64,000 nt of DNA. Source: Albidovulum sediminis (GTDB lineage Bacteria; Pseudomonadota; Alphaproteobacteria; Rhodobacterales; Rhodobacteraceae). Shown piece by piece: positions 47,934-59,097 of the stretch (position 1 is its first letter; the number at the start of each line of letters is the position of its first letter). The translations under genes and the position numbers were made by a program. The stretch lies in contig NZ_JAOCQF010000003.1 of the NCBI RefSeq assembly GCF_025380365.1, forward strand, positions 496,001 through 560,000, in the 5' to 3' direction. The notes under the pieces were generated by a model that searched no databases, was not told the origin of the DNA, and was given only the letters and a program-made list of their open reading frames with translations.

Positions 47934-47962
47934 TTGACTATCCCGTGCCAGCCGCTTACATC
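47934..47962 (+). promoter_or_regulatory. Possible promoter for secA
   Basis: TTGACT (47934-47939), 17 bases, then TACATC (47957-47962). It lies in the 183-base divergent gap, giving a predicted leader of about 110 bases before the secA ATG. Confidence 0.4.
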
Positions 47963-48078
47963 GCGTGGGGTCCTGCGGGGCTCCGCCGGCCCGGGTTTCG
48001 TTGTTCTTCTAGGCAACGCTGAGGGTGGCGGCAAGCCGCATTCGCAGGAACCGTCAGTCCTACCCGAGCGGAGAAAAG

Positions 48079-50814
48079 ATGCTGGGCCTCGGAACACTCG
48101 CGAAGAAGGTCTTCGGCACGCCGAACGACCGCAAGGTCAAATCGGTTCGCCCGCTGATCGAGAAGATCAACGCGCTGGAGCCGGAGTTCCAGAAGCTCAG
48201 CGATGACGGGCTGAAGGAAAAGACGCGCGCCTTGCAGGAGCGGGTGCAGGGCGGGGAAAGCCTTGAGGCGGTCCTGCCCGAGGCTTTCGCCAACTGCCGC
48301 GAGGCGGCCAAGCGCGCCCTTGGCCTCAGGGCATTCGACGTGCAGCTGATGGGCGGCATCTTCCTTCATCAGGGCAACATCGCCGAGATGAAGACTGGCG
48401 AGGGCAAGACCCTGGTCGCGACCTTTCCGGCCTATCTGAACGCCCTGACCGGGCGCGGGGTGCATATCGTCACCGTCAACGACTATCTCGCCAAGCGGGA
48501 TGCCGAGTGGATGAGCAAGGTCTACACTGCGCTCGGCATGACCACGGGTGTGGTCTACCCGTTCCAGCCGGACCAGGAAAAGCGCGACGCCTACCGCGCC
48601 GACATCACCTATGCCACCAACAACGAACTGGGCTTCGACTACCTTCGTGACAACATGAAGGGCCGGATCGAGGATATGGCTCAGCGCGGCCATTACTTCG
48701 CCATCGTCGACGAGGTGGACTCCATCCTCATCGACGAAGCGCGGACGCCGCTCATCATCTCGGGCCCGAGCCAGGACCGGTCGGAGCTTTACAAGACCCT
48801 CGACCGGTTCATCCCGCAGCTTTCGGAAGAGCATTACAAGCTCGACGAGAAGGCGCGCAACGCCACCTTCACCGAAGAGGGCAATGAGTATCTCGAGAAG
48901 ATCCTGTGGGAAGCCGGCGTCCTGCCGGAGAACCAGACGCTTTACGACCCGGAATCGACGACCATCGTCCACCACGTGAACCAGGCACTCAGGGCGCACA
49001 AGCTGTTCAACCGCGACCAGCACTATATCGTGCGCGATGGCGAGGTGATCCTGATCGACGAGTTCACCGGCCGCATGATGAAGGGCCGCCGCCTGTCGGA
49101 CGGGCTGCACCAGGCGATCGAGGCGAAGGAAGGCGTGCAGATCCAGCCGGAGAACGTCACCCTCGCCTCGGTCACGTTCCAGAACTACTTCCGCCTCTAT
49201 GAAAAGCTTGCGGGCATGACCGGCACCGCGGCGACAGAGGCCGAGGAATTCATGGAGATCTACAAGCTGGGCGTGGTCGAGGTTCCGACGAACCGCCCTG
49301 TCCAGCGGGTCGACGACCACGATCAGGTCTATCGCACAGCGCGAGAGAAGTATCTGGCGATCATCGAGCGCATCCGCGAGGTCCACGCCAAGGGGCAGCC
49401 GATCCTGGTCGGCACGACCTCGATCGAGAAGTCGGAGATGCTGTCGCAGATGTTGACGAAGGAGGGCATCGCGCACGATGTGCTCAACGCCCGCCAGCAT
49501 GAGCGCGAGGCGATGATTGTCGCCGATGCGGGCAAGCCCGGCGCCGTCACCATCGCCACGAACATGGCCGGACGCGGCACCGACATCCAGCTTGGCGGCA
49601 ACGTCGAGATCAAGGTGATGCAGGCGCTGGCCGCCGACCCCACCGCCCATCCCGATGAGGTCCGCGCCCGGATCGAGGCTGAACACGCCGGCGAACGGCA
49701 AAAGGTGCTGGACGCCGGCGGGCTTTATGTCCTGGCCAGCGAGCGTCACGAAAGCCGGCGCATCGACAACCAGTTGCGCGGCCGTTCGGGCCGTCAGGGC
49801 GACCCGGGCCGGTCGTCGTTCTATCTCTCGCTCGAAGACGACCTGATGCGGATCTTCGGGTCCGAGCGGCTCGACAAGGTGCTGTCCACCCTCGGCATGA
49901 AAGAGGGCGAGGCGATCATCCACCCCTGGGTGAACAAGTCGCTGGAACGGGCGCAGGCGAAAGTCGAGGGCCGCAACTTCGACATCCGAAAGCAGTTGCT
50001 GAAGTTCGACGACACCATGAACGACCAGCGCAAGGCGATCTTCGCGCAGCGGCTGGAGATCATGCAGTCGGAGGATCTGGAAGAGATCGTCCAGGACATG
50101 CGGCATCAGGTGATCGACGACCTTGTCGACGAATACCTTCCGCCCAAGTCCTATGCCGAGCAGTGGGATACGGCCGGCCTGGCGCAAAAGCTTCGCCAAT
50201 CCATGTCGCTGGACCTGCCGATCGCCGCCTGGGCCGAGGAGGAAGGCGTCGATCAGGAGGTCATGCGCGAACGGCTTTACGAGGCAAGCGACAAGCTCGC
50301 GGCGGAAAAGCTGGCGGCGTTCGGTGCCGACACCATGCGGCAGATCGAAAAGCAGTTCCTGCTGCAGACGATCGACAGCAAGTGGCGCGAACATCTTGTC
50401 ACGCTTGAGCACCTTCGCTCGGTGGTCGGCTTCCGCGGTTATGCGCAGCGCGATCCGCTGTCGGAGTACAAGACCGAAGCCTTCGCGCTGTTCGAGACGC
50501 TTCTGAACGGGCTCCGGACCGAGATCACCGAAAAGCTGGCCAAGGTCAGGCCGCTGACCGAGGACGAGCAGGCCGCGATGCTTCAGCAGATGGTCGCCGC
50601 CCAGCAGGCGCAGCGCGCACCCCAACCGGCCGAGCCGGAGCCGACACCCGCGCCGGCACCTGCGGCGAAGCCGGCTCCGGCGCTGGCTGCGGCAACGGCT
50701 GCTGCCGGTTTCGTCGAGGATGATCCGGCAACCTGGGGCAACCCAAGCCGGAACGATCCCTGCCCCTGCGGGTCGGGGGAGAAGTTCAAGCACTGCCACG
50801 GCAAATTGGCCTGA
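48079..50814 (+). CDS. secA: Preprotein translocase ATPase SecA
   Basis: Motor of the Sec export pathway. 911 residues from ATG 48079. NBD1 has Walker [12 protein letters not shown] and the [19 protein letters not shown] box. The preprotein cross-linking domain, NBD2 ([31 protein letters not shown]) and helical scaffold follow. The end is an Ala/Pro-rich linker (about 840-880) and the zinc-binding [14 protein letters not shown] that contacts SecB. Complete and typical. Confidence 0.98.
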   Translation: MLGLGTLAKKVFGTPNDRKVKSVRPLIEKINALEPEFQKLSDDGLKEKTRALQERVQGGESLEAVLPEAFANCREAAKRALGLRAFDVQLMGGIFLHQGNIAEMKTGEGKTLVATFPAYLNALTGRGVHIVTVNDYLAKRDAEWMSKVYTALGMTTGVVYPFQPDQEKRDAYRADITYATNNELGFDYLRDNMKGRIEDMAQRGHYFAIVDEVDSILIDEARTPLIISGPSQDRSELYKTLDRFIPQLSEEHYKLDEKARNATFTEEGNEYLEKILWEAGVLPENQTLYDPESTTIVHHVNQALRAHKLFNRDQHYIVRDGEVILIDEFTGRMMKGRRLSDGLHQAIEAKEGVQIQPENVTLASVTFQNYFRLYEKLAGMTGTAATEAEEFMEIYKLGVVEVPTNRPVQRVDDHDQVYRTAREKYLAIIERIREVHAKGQPILVGTTSIEKSEMLSQMLTKEGIAHDVLNARQHEREAMIVADAGKPGAVTIATNMAGRGTDIQLGGNVEIKVMQALAADPTAHPDEVRARIEAEHAGERQKVLDAGGLYVLASERHESRRIDNQLRGRSGRQGDPGRSSFYLSLEDDLMRIFGSERLDKVLSTLGMKEGEAIIHPWVNKSLERAQAKVEGRNFDIRKQLLKFDDTMNDQRKAIFAQRLEIMQSEDLEEIVQDMRHQVIDDLVDEYLPPKSYAEQWDTAGLAQKLRQSMSLDLPIAAWAEEEGVDQEVMRERLYEASDKLAAEKLAAFGADTMRQIEKQFLLQTIDSKWREHLVTLEHLRSVVGFRGYAQRDPLSEYKTEAFALFETLLNGLRTEITEKLAKVRPLTEDEQAAMLQQMVAAQQAQRAPQPAEPEPTPAPAPAAKPAPALAAATAAAGFVEDDPATWGNPSRNDPCPCGSGEKFKHCHGKLA

Positions 50815-50816
50815 AA

Positions 50817-50851
50817 GGCCCCGCGCCCGGTGATGCGTACCGGGCGCGGCC
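50817..50851 (+). terminator. Strong GC hairpin downstream of secA
   Basis: An 11-base-pair perfect stem, CCGCGCCCGGT (50821-50831) with ACCGGGCGCGG (50839-50849), starts 7 bases after the secA stop. There is no T-run after it, so it may protect the mRNA end or terminate with Rho rather than act as an intrinsic terminator. Confidence 0.6.
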
Positions 50852-50920
50852 TGCGCCCTATTGGCGCCATGCATCCGTCAAAGTTCTCCGCTAGCCACGG
50901 CTGGGGGCATGGAGGGTGGA

Positions 50921-51811
50921 ATGCGCGTCTCCGCTGCGCGTGCAACGATGATCGGCGCTGTCGTGGCGGCGCTGGCAATGACAGTCTGGGCGGAGAATTC
51001 CGCGCAGGCGCGGCGTTTTGCGGACACGGATGAAGGCGCCCTGCCACCCGCGCCGGTGCAGGTGGCCGTCGGCGTTCTGGGCGATGCGCGCCCGACGCTG
51101 CCCGCCGAGCGGCCGGATGGCGCGGTTCCCGTGCTGGTGGCCGATGCGCGCCTGTCGGAACGTGTCGCCTCGCTGGAGCGGCCGGATCCGCGTCAGACGT
51201 CTGCAGCCAGCCAGAGCTACAGCGCCTATGGCATCGCCTGCCGGCGCCCGGACCTGTCGGTGACGGCCCTTCCGGGGGGGTTCCTGCGCCTTGAGGTCGC
51301 CGCGCCGTGCCTTCCGGCGACGCCGGTGGAGGTGACCTATGGAGCGCTCCGCTTTCGATTGCCGCTCGATGGGTTCGGCCGGGCGGCACAGACCCTTCCC
51401 GCACTGGCACAAAAATCCAGTGTCACGGCCGAATTTGCCGACGGATCGCGGGTGATCCGGCGCAAGACCGTGGCGGATTTCGACCGCGGTCGTGTCACCG
51501 TCCTCTTGAACGACGAAACCGGGCCTGAACCGGCCAGTTCCGCCCCGGTCTTTCGCGCGCTTCTGGATGCGGTCACCGGTGCGCCTTTGGAGCTTCTGTC
51601 CGTCGAAGGCGGCGGGCAACTCAGCCTCGACACCGGGGCCGCGCCCGATCTGTGCGGCCGCGACCTTCAGGGCTGGTTGCTGCAAGGGGCGGAGGAGGGC
51701 GAGGCGCAGCGCTTCGCCGTTGCCATGCCCGACTGCACGCTTGCCGGTGCAAGGATCGTGCTCGATTTCGGTCGGCTGGCGGGCGGCCCCGACCAAACCC
51801 GCTCAGAGTAG
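50921..51811 (+). CDS. Secreted protein of unknown function
   Basis: About 296 residues from ATG 50921, preceded by GGAGGGTGGA. The N-terminus is a signal peptide (ARATMIGAVVAALAMTVWA, cleavage near AENSAQA). The mature part contains two cysteines in the middle (IACRRPD, AAPCLPA) and two near the end (PDLCGRD, MPDCTLA) that could pair. Beta-rich segments such as GFLRLEVAAPC and EVTYGALRFRLPLDGFG suggest an immunoglobulin-like or sandwich fold. I do not recognise a named family. Its end overlaps the convergent radC by 9 bases. Confidence 0.8.
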   Translation: MRVSAARATMIGAVVAALAMTVWAENSAQARRFADTDEGALPPAPVQVAVGVLGDARPTLPAERPDGAVPVLVADARLSERVASLERPDPRQTSAASQSYSAYGIACRRPDLSVTALPGGFLRLEVAAPCLPATPVEVTYGALRFRLPLDGFGRAAQTLPALAQKSSVTAEFADGSRVIRRKTVADFDRGRVTVLLNDETGPEPASSAPVFRALLDAVTGAPLELLSVEGGGQLSLDTGAAPDLCGRDLQGWLLQGAEEGEAQRFAVAMPDCTLAGARIVLDFGRLAGGPDQTRSE

Positions 51812-52567
51812 GCCGGCCGAGCGAAAGCTGGTTTCGCGGGACTTGCCAATGATGAGGTGATCGTGAAGGACGATTCCCATCACCGTCAGCGCATCGAGAA
51901 TCTGGTTGGTCAACAGGATGTCCTGCTGCGAGGGGGTCGGGTCGCCCGAGGGGTGATTGTGAACGAGAATGAGCGCGGAGGCGTTCAGTTCCAGTGCCCG
52001 CTTCACGACCTCTCGCGGGTAGACCGGAACGTGGTCGACCGTGCCGCGCGCCTGCTCCTCATCCGCGATCAGGACATTCTTGCGGTCCAGGAACAGGATG
52101 CGGAACTGTTCTGTCTCGCGATAGGCCATGGCGGTGTGGCAGTAGTCCAGAAGCGCACTCCAGGATGAGAGGATGGGGCGGTGCAGCACCTTCGCGCGTG
52201 CCAGCCGCTGCGCCGCCGCCTCCACCACCCGCAGTTCGGTGATCACGGCCTCGCCCACCCCCTCAACCTCGGCCAGGCGGTCCTGAGGCGCGGTCAGGAC
52301 GCGGCTGAAATCGCCGAACCGGTCGATCAGGCGGCGCGCAAGCGGCTTGACGTCCTGCCGGGGAATTGCCCGGAAGAGGAGCAGCTCCAGAAGCTCATAA
52401 TCCGGCATCGCAGCCGAACCGCCCTGAAGGAAGCGTTCGCGCAGGCGCTTGCGATGGTCGCGGATGTAGGAGGGAAGCCGACCGGGGTTGAGCGCGGATT
52501 CCGGCGCCTCGTCGGCGTCGAAAAGAAGGGGCGATTCCTGGAAGGCACGGGGCTGGCTCATGCGCAC
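51803..52567 (-). CDS. radC: RadC/JAB-domain protein (DNA repair-associated)
   Basis: 254 residues. The N-terminal helix-hairpin-helix region (about 55-115, LLFRAIPRQDVKPLARRLI, VEGVGEAV) precedes the MPN/JAB domain with the metal motif VHNHPSGDPTPSQQD (about 203-217). This is the RadC pattern; the original recombination phenotype of radC is no longer accepted, and the true activity is unknown. The second codon pair offers an alternative start at 52561. Confidence 0.92.
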   Translation of the reverse strand: MRMSQPRAFQESPLLFDADEAPESALNPGRLPSYIRDHRKRLRERFLQGGSAAMPDYELLELLLFRAIPRQDVKPLARRLIDRFGDFSRVLTAPQDRLAEVEGVGEAVITELRVVEAAAQRLARAKVLHRPILSSWSALLDYCHTAMAYRETEQFRILFLDRKNVLIADEEQARGTVDHVPVYPREVVKRALELNASALILVHNHPSGDPTPSQQDILLTNQILDALTVMGIVLHDHLIIGKSRETSFRSAGLL

Positions 52568-52620
52568 AGCCTCGTTGCAGGAAGTGAATGAAAGCTTAAT
52601 GCGGGCCGGCAGGCGGGGAC

Positions 52621-53766
52621 TTACCCCTTCATCCCGTCCCAGAAGCTGCGAACCTTGGAGAAGAAGGAGGAGCTTTCGGGGTTGTTGTTCTCCGAAAGCT
52701 TCTCGAACTCCCGCAGAATCTCCTTCTGGCGGGCGGTCAGGTTCACCGGCGTTTCCACCGCCAGTTCGATCAGCATGTCGCCATGCCCGCCGCCGCGCAG
52801 CGCGGGCATGCCTTTGCCGCGCAGCCGCATCTGCTTGCCGGTCTGCGCCCCTTCGGGGATGCGCACGCGGCTGCGGCCGCCGTCGATGGTCGGCACCTCG
52901 ACCTCGCCACCCAGCGCGGCCGTGGCGATGGATACGGGGATGCGGCAGAAAAGATTGGTCCCGTCCCGCTGGAACAGGGCATGCTCGCGAACCTCGATGA
53001 AGATGTAGAGGTCACCGGACGGTCCGCCGCGCATGCCCGCCTCGCCCTCGCCGGCAAGGCGGATCCGTGTGCCGGTTTCGACACCCGCCGGGATGTTGAC
53101 GGAAAGCTGGCGCTCCTTCTCCACCCGGCCCGCTCCCTGGCAGGTGCGGCAGGGGTTCTTGACGATCTGTCCGGCGCCGGCGCAGGTCGGGCAGGTCCGC
53201 TCGACGGTGAAGAATCCCTGCTGCGCGCGCACCTTGCCCATGCCAGAGCAGGTCGGACAGGTCTGCGGCTCCGATCCGCCCTCTGCGCCGGTTCCGTTGC
53301 AGGATCCGCAGGCGATCGAGGTCGGTACGTTGATAGACTTCTGCACACCCGCGTAAGCTTCCTCGAGTGTGACCCGAAGATTGTAGCGCAGGTCCGAACC
53401 GCGCTGCGCCCGACTGCGGGGGCCGGCACCGCCGCGCCCGCCCATGAAGTCGCCGAAGAGGTCCTCGAACACGTCCGAGAAGGCCGAGGCGAAATCGCCC
53501 TGGCGGCCCTGACCGCCTCGCGGCCCACCCCCCATGCCGCCGTCAAAGGCCGCATGGCCGTAGCGGTCATAGGCGGCCTTGCGGGTCTCATCCTTCAGGA
53601 TGTCATAGGCCTCGTTGATTTCCTTGAAGTCAGACTCGGCCTGCGGGTTGTCCTTGTTGCGGTCGGGATGAAGTTCCTTCGCCTTCGCGCGATAGGCCTT
53701 CTTGATCTCGTCGGCAGATGCGCCGCGACCGACGCCGAGAACCTCGTAGTAGTCCCGCTTGGCCAT
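52621..53766 (-). CDS. dnaJ: Chaperone DnaJ
   Basis: Co-chaperone that stimulates DnaK. 381 residues. J domain (1-70) with the HPD motif ([10 protein letters not shown]). The Gly/Phe-rich region (about 77-125, [17 protein letters not shown]) and four zinc-binding CxxCxGxG repeats follow ([32 protein letters not shown]). The C-terminal substrate-binding domain is intact. It follows dnaK by 70 bases that contain a GC hairpin. Confidence 0.97.
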   Translation of the reverse strand: MAKRDYYEVLGVGRGASADEIKKAYRAKAKELHPDRNKDNPQAESDFKEINEAYDILKDETRKAAYDRYGHAAFDGGMGGGPRGGQGRQGDFASAFSDVFEDLFGDFMGGRGGAGPRSRAQRGSDLRYNLRVTLEEAYAGVQKSINVPTSIACGSCNGTGAEGGSEPQTCPTCSGMGKVRAQQGFFTVERTCPTCAGAGQIVKNPCRTCQGAGRVEKERQLSVNIPAGVETGTRIRLAGEGEAGMRGGPSGDLYIFIEVREHALFQRDGTNLFCRIPVSIATAALGGEVEVPTIDGGRSRVRIPEGAQTGKQMRLRGKGMPALRGGGHGDMLIELAVETPVNLTARQKEILREFEKLSENNNPESSSFFSKVRSFWDGMKG

Positions 53767-53793
53767 TCCTCATCCCCTCGGGAAACGCGCGAA

Positions 53794-53819
53794 GCCGGCC
53801 CGGTGCTTGCCGGGCCGGC
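53794..53819 (-). other. GC-rich hairpin between dnaK and dnaJ
   Basis: GCCGGCCCGG (53794-53803) and CCGGGCCGGC (53810-53819) form a perfect 10-base-pair stem with a 6-base loop. On the transcribed minus strand no T-run follows, so it is more likely a partial terminator, RNA-stability element or processing site that lowers dnaJ relative to dnaK. Confidence 0.7.
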
Positions 53820-53836
53820 CTTGGTAGGAGTTCGGT

Positions 53837-55750
<1,914 letters not shown>

Positions 55751-55857
55751 GTGTATACCTTTCCTTCGGCGATATTGTGGGGGCGAGACCCGAATTCGGC
55801 TTCCCGTCCCCGATCCCAGGTTGTGACCGGCGGGCATCGCCCGTCAGCTTCCCGGGG

Positions 55858-55886
55858 TATATAAGAAGGGCCATTACGGCCTGCAA
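55858..55886 (-). promoter_or_regulatory. Promoter candidate for dnaK-dnaJ
   Basis: On the minus strand, TTGCAG (55886-55881), 17 bases, TATATA (55863-55858). This gives a leader of about 100 bases before the dnaK ATG. It resembles the rimP promoter (TTGCAG-N17-TATATC). The leading CTTG also resembles the start of sigma-32 -35 elements, but no CCCCAT-type -10 is present at sigma-32 spacing. No CIRCE element was seen. Confidence 0.5.
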
Positions 55887-55905
55887 GCGCGGAAAAGACG
55901 GCAAA

Positions 55906-56565
55906 ATGGTGGAAAATCGATCGGAAGGAACGCACCGGCCAGAGCTGCCGCTTCCCCGCAGGGCGGCGGCACTTGACCTGCGCGGGGCCGCGTACTTTCC
56001 GGGATTCCTCGACCCTGCCGCGCAGGCAGCCCTGGTCGAGGATCTGCGCCGCGTGGTGGCCGAGGCGCCGCTGTTTTCGCCGACCACGCGCTTTGGCGGA
56101 AAGATGACCGTTCGCATGACCTCGGCCGGGCGCTACGGCTGGTACTCCGACCGGCGCGGATACCGCTACGAGGCGCTTCACCCGTCCGGCCGGCCGTGGC
56201 CGGCGATCCCGGAGCGCGTTCTTTCGGTCTGGAAAGAGCTTGTGGGCCCGGCGCGGCTTCCCGATTGCTGCCTTGTCAATCTTTACGAGGGCAACGCCCG
56301 CATGGGCCTGCACCAGGACCGTGACGAGGCCGACCTGTCCTGGCCGGTCCTGTCGATCTCGCTGGGCGACGAGGCGCTGTTCCGCATCGGCGGGACGGAA
56401 CGAGGGGGGCCGACGGAGTCGCTCCGCCTGCGTTCGGGCGATGTGCTGATCCTGGCGGGCGCGTCGCGGCTGGCCTATCACGGAATCGACCGCATCTATC
56501 CTGGCACGTCCGGACTGTTGCCGCGCGGCGGGCGCATCAACCTGACGCTGCGAGTGGTCGACTGA
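55906..56565 (+). CDS. alkB: AlkB-family Fe(II)/2-oxoglutarate DNA-repair dioxygenase
   Basis: Oxidatively removes alkyl groups from 1-methyladenine and 3-methylcytosine. 219 residues from ATG 55906. The iron triad is H-x-D in GLHQDRDEAD and the histidine in LAYHGIDRIYPG. The 2-oxoglutarate/substrate arginines are in GGRINLTLR. The N-terminal substrate-recognition lid (YGWYSDRRGYRYE) matches bacterial AlkB. Divergent from dnaK by 155 bases; no ada gene nearby. Confidence 0.93.
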   Translation: MVENRSEGTHRPELPLPRRAAALDLRGAAYFPGFLDPAAQAALVEDLRRVVAEAPLFSPTTRFGGKMTVRMTSAGRYGWYSDRRGYRYEALHPSGRPWPAIPERVLSVWKELVGPARLPDCCLVNLYEGNARMGLHQDRDEADLSWPVLSISLGDEALFRIGGTERGGPTESLRLRSGDVLILAGASRLAYHGIDRIYPGTSGLLPRGGRINLTLRVVD

Positions 56566-56567
56566 CC

Positions 56568-57386
56568 TCAGCCGCCCCACCATCCCTGGGACCGGTGCTT
56601 GCGGGCATAGAATTCGCCCATCAGGCCGATCATCACGGCCGCGACGGTGATCGCCAGCGGAACGGCAAGCGTGGTGGTGTGCGGTTCATAGTTGATGAAC
56701 ACGTATCCCCGCGCCTGGTCGACGATGTGGAACAGCGGATTCCATTCGAACATCCGGTGAAGTCCGTAAGGCATCGCGTTCGCGATGAACATCTTGCCGG
56801 AAAACAGCATGTTGGCCCTGCGGAACACGGTTTTCAGGATATGGGCGAGACGCGGCGCCCAGGGTTGCAGCGCCAGGAAGACGAGGCCGATCGCGCTTCC
56901 GCTTGCCCAGCTGAACAGGATCATCCCCAGAAAGCCCAGCGGATCCTCGATCTCGATCGGCCCCGCGACGACGTGATAGCCGAAGCCCAGAATGAAGATC
57001 GCGGCGAGTTGCTGGTAGAGCGCGCTGAGCGCAGATGACGCGATCGCCACGGTCGTGTTCATGGGTGAATGGGCCATCATCGGGGAATTCGGCCCCTCCG
57101 CCCCGCAGACCGCCCCCAATGCCCCGTTGAACGAGATGAAGGTGAAGATTCCCGTCAGCAGGAACAGGACAAAGTCGCCATGGATGCCGATCCGCCGCAC
57201 GCCGAAAAGCCCGGTCATGAGGTAGAAGAACCCCAGCATGACCAGCATCTGGAAAACGGTGCTGAGAATCGCGACGCCGGGGCTGGAGTGGCGGCCGCGA
57301 ATCTTGCGGACGGTGAGGTGATAGGTCACCGCCAGCATCGACGCCGCGGCAGCCAGACCCGTCCGTTTCCGTTCGACCGTGAACAT
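56568..57386 (-). CDS. ABC-2 type permease for polysaccharide export (KpsM/Wzm-like)
   Basis: 272 residues with about six hydrophobic helices starting near residue 38 (VAILSTVFQMLVMLGFFYLM). The typical ABC-2 C-terminal region (WNPLFHIVDQARGYVFINYE) is present. This family carries capsule or O-antigen polysaccharides across the inner membrane with an ATPase partner. No ATPase gene (KpsT/Wzt) is adjacent: alkB lies downstream and cysQ is divergent upstream. The nearby kdsB and glycosyltransferases support a capsule role. Confidence 0.87.
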   Translation of the reverse strand: MFTVERKRTGLAAAASMLAVTYHLTVRKIRGRHSSPGVAILSTVFQMLVMLGFFYLMTGLFGVRRIGIHGDFVLFLLTGIFTFISFNGALGAVCGAEGPNSPMMAHSPMNTTVAIASSALSALYQQLAAIFILGFGYHVVAGPIEIEDPLGFLGMILFSWASGSAIGLVFLALQPWAPRLAHILKTVFRRANMLFSGKMFIANAMPYGLHRMFEWNPLFHIVDQARGYVFINYEPHTTTLAVPLAITVAAVMIGLMGEFYARKHRSQGWWGG

Positions 57387-57502
57387 CGCGCGCCTTCGTC
57401 GGTGTTGCCGTTCAATTCCTATCAGGCAAAACTTGCCGATCCCTTAGCCTGCAAGCATAAGTGGAGCCGCCTGCCCGATCAACGACCCGGAAAGGGAAGA
57501 CC

Positions 57503-58297
57503 TTGGATTTCGATCGACTGACCCATGTGATGCGCCACCTTGCCCTGATCGCCGGGGACCGCATCATGGATATCTACGACGCCCCCGATTTCGAGGTGCG
57601 CGCCAAATCGGACGCAAGCCCGGTGACGGCGGCGGACGAGGCAGCCGACGCGCTGATCGCCGAAGGGCTGGCGGAGGCCTTTCCGTCACTTCCCATCGTG
57701 ACCGAGGAGCAGGCACACACGCACGCCCAGTCCGCGCGCACCTTCCTGATCGTCGATCCCCTGGACGGCACCAAGGAATTCGTCCAGCGCCGCGGCGATT
57801 TTACCGTCAACATCGCCTATGTCGAAGACGGTGTGCCCCTGCGCGGCGTCGTCTATGCCCCGGCGAAGCGGCGGCTGTTCTACACTCTCGCCGACGGGCG
57901 CGCGGTCGAGGAAAAGGGGCCCTTCGACAAGCTCCATCCGGGCGAACAGGTGCCGATCACGGTCTCCGTCCCCGACAACCGCGCGCTGATGGTCGTGGCG
58001 TCCAAGTCCCACCGCGATCAGGCCACCGACGACTACATCGCGCGTTATGCCGTCCGCGACATGACCAGCGCGGGATCCTCGCTGAAGTTCTGCCTTGTCG
58101 CGACCGGAGAGGCCGATCTTTACCCCCGTCTTGGCCGGACGATGGAATGGGACACCGCCGCGGGCGACGCGGTCCTGCGCGGGGCAGGAGGAGAGGTCGT
58201 CCGGTTCGACGATCACGCCCCCCTGACCTACGGCAAACCCGGTTTCGAAAATCCCTTCTTCATCGCCTATGCCCCCGGCGTCCTTCTGGTGAACTGA
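57503..58297 (+). CDS. cysQ: 3'(2'),5'-bisphosphate nucleotidase CysQ
   Basis: Hydrolyses PAP from sulfotransfer or sulfate assimilation to AMP. 264 residues. The start is taken as TTG 57503, the only codon that restores the usual N-terminus LDFDRLTHVMRHLALIAGD; an AAGGGAAGA ribosome site precedes it. The metal-binding motif VDPLDGTKEF and the WDTAAGDAVLRGAGG segment are canonical for the inositol-monophosphatase superfamily. Stop overlaps kdsB as TGATG, tying it to the polysaccharide locus. Confidence 0.93.
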   Translation: MDFDRLTHVMRHLALIAGDRIMDIYDAPDFEVRAKSDASPVTAADEAADALIAEGLAEAFPSLPIVTEEQAHTHAQSARTFLIVDPLDGTKEFVQRRGDFTVNIAYVEDGVPLRGVVYAPAKRRLFYTLADGRAVEEKGPFDKLHPGEQVPITVSVPDNRALMVVASKSHRDQATDDYIARYAVRDMTSAGSSLKFCLVATGEADLYPRLGRTMEWDTAAGDAVLRGAGGEVVRFDDHAPLTYGKPGFENPFFIAYAPGVLLVN

Positions 58298-59097
58298 TGA
58301 GCGTTCTTGTCGCGATCCCCGCCCGCTATGCCTCGACCCGTTATCCCGGCAAGCCGCTGGTGCCGCTCCGGGGGGCGGATGGCGTGTCCCGCACCCTCGT
58401 CCAGCGCAGCTGGGAGGCGGCGATGGCGGTGCAGGGCGTCGACCGTGTCGTCGTCGCAACCGATGACGACCGCATCCGGGCCGAGGCAGAGGGCTTCGGG
58501 GCCGAGGTTGTCATGACCTCGTCGGAATGCCGCAACGGCACCGAACGCTGCGCCGAGGCGCATGAGGTTCTTGGCGGCGGGTTCGACATCGTCGTCAACC
58601 TTCAGGGCGATGCGCCGCTGACCCCGCACTGGTTCGTCGAGGATCTGGTCGCGGGTCTCAGCGCCGATCCCGCGTCCGAGGCCGCGACGCCAGTCCTGCG
58701 CTGTGATGGCCGCGCGCTCAACGGCTTCCTCGACGACCGGCGCGCGGGCCGCGTCGGCGGCACCACAGCCGTCTTCGGCCATGACCGGCAGGCGCTCTAC
58801 TTCTCCAAGGAAGTGATCCCCTACACCACGCGCCGCTACGAGGATGATGAACCCACGCCGGTCTTTCATCACGTCGGCGTCTATGCCTATCGCCCCGCGG
58901 CGCTGGCCGCCTACCCGGGATGGGAGCCCGGCACGCTGGAAACGCTCGAGGGGCTGGAGCAGCTTCGGTTTCTGGAACGCGGGCGACGCATCCTGTGCGT
59001 CGAGGTTGCGGCGCGCGGTCGCCAGTTCTGGGAACTGAACAACCCCGAGGACGTTCCGCGGATCGAGGCGATGATGGCCGAGATGGGGATGGCATGA
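58297..59097 (+). CDS. kdsB: CMP-KDO synthetase-like 3-deoxy-manno-octulosonate cytidylyltransferase
   Basis: Activates KDO with CTP for lipid A core or capsule. 266 residues. N-terminal nucleotide loop IPARYASTRYPGKPL, followed by VVVATDDDRI, SSECRNGTERCAEA and VVNLQGDAPL, matches KdsB. A few positions differ from E. coli KdsB (DAPL for DEPM), so a capsule-dedicated paralogue (KpsU-like) is possible. It overlaps cysQ by 1 base and the next glycosyltransferase by 4. Confidence 0.92.
   Translation: MSVLVAIPARYASTRYPGKPLVPLRGADGVSRTLVQRSWEAAMAVQGVDRVVVATDDDRIRAEAEGFGAEVVMTSSECRNGTERCAEAHEVLGGGFDIVVNLQGDAPLTPHWFVEDLVAGLSADPASEAATPVLRCDGRALNGFLDDRRAGRVGGTTAVFGHDRQALYFSKEVIPYTTRRYEDDEPTPVFHHVGVYAYRPAALAAYPGWEPGTLETLEGLEQLRFLERGRRILCVEVAARGRQFWELNNPEDVPRIEAMMAEMGMA

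Noticed and set aside
47956-50874. A 972-codon open frame on the minus strand opposite secA
   Set aside because: It mirrors the codon pattern of secA, has no recognisable motif and no proper start context. Long antisense frames are expected at this GC content.
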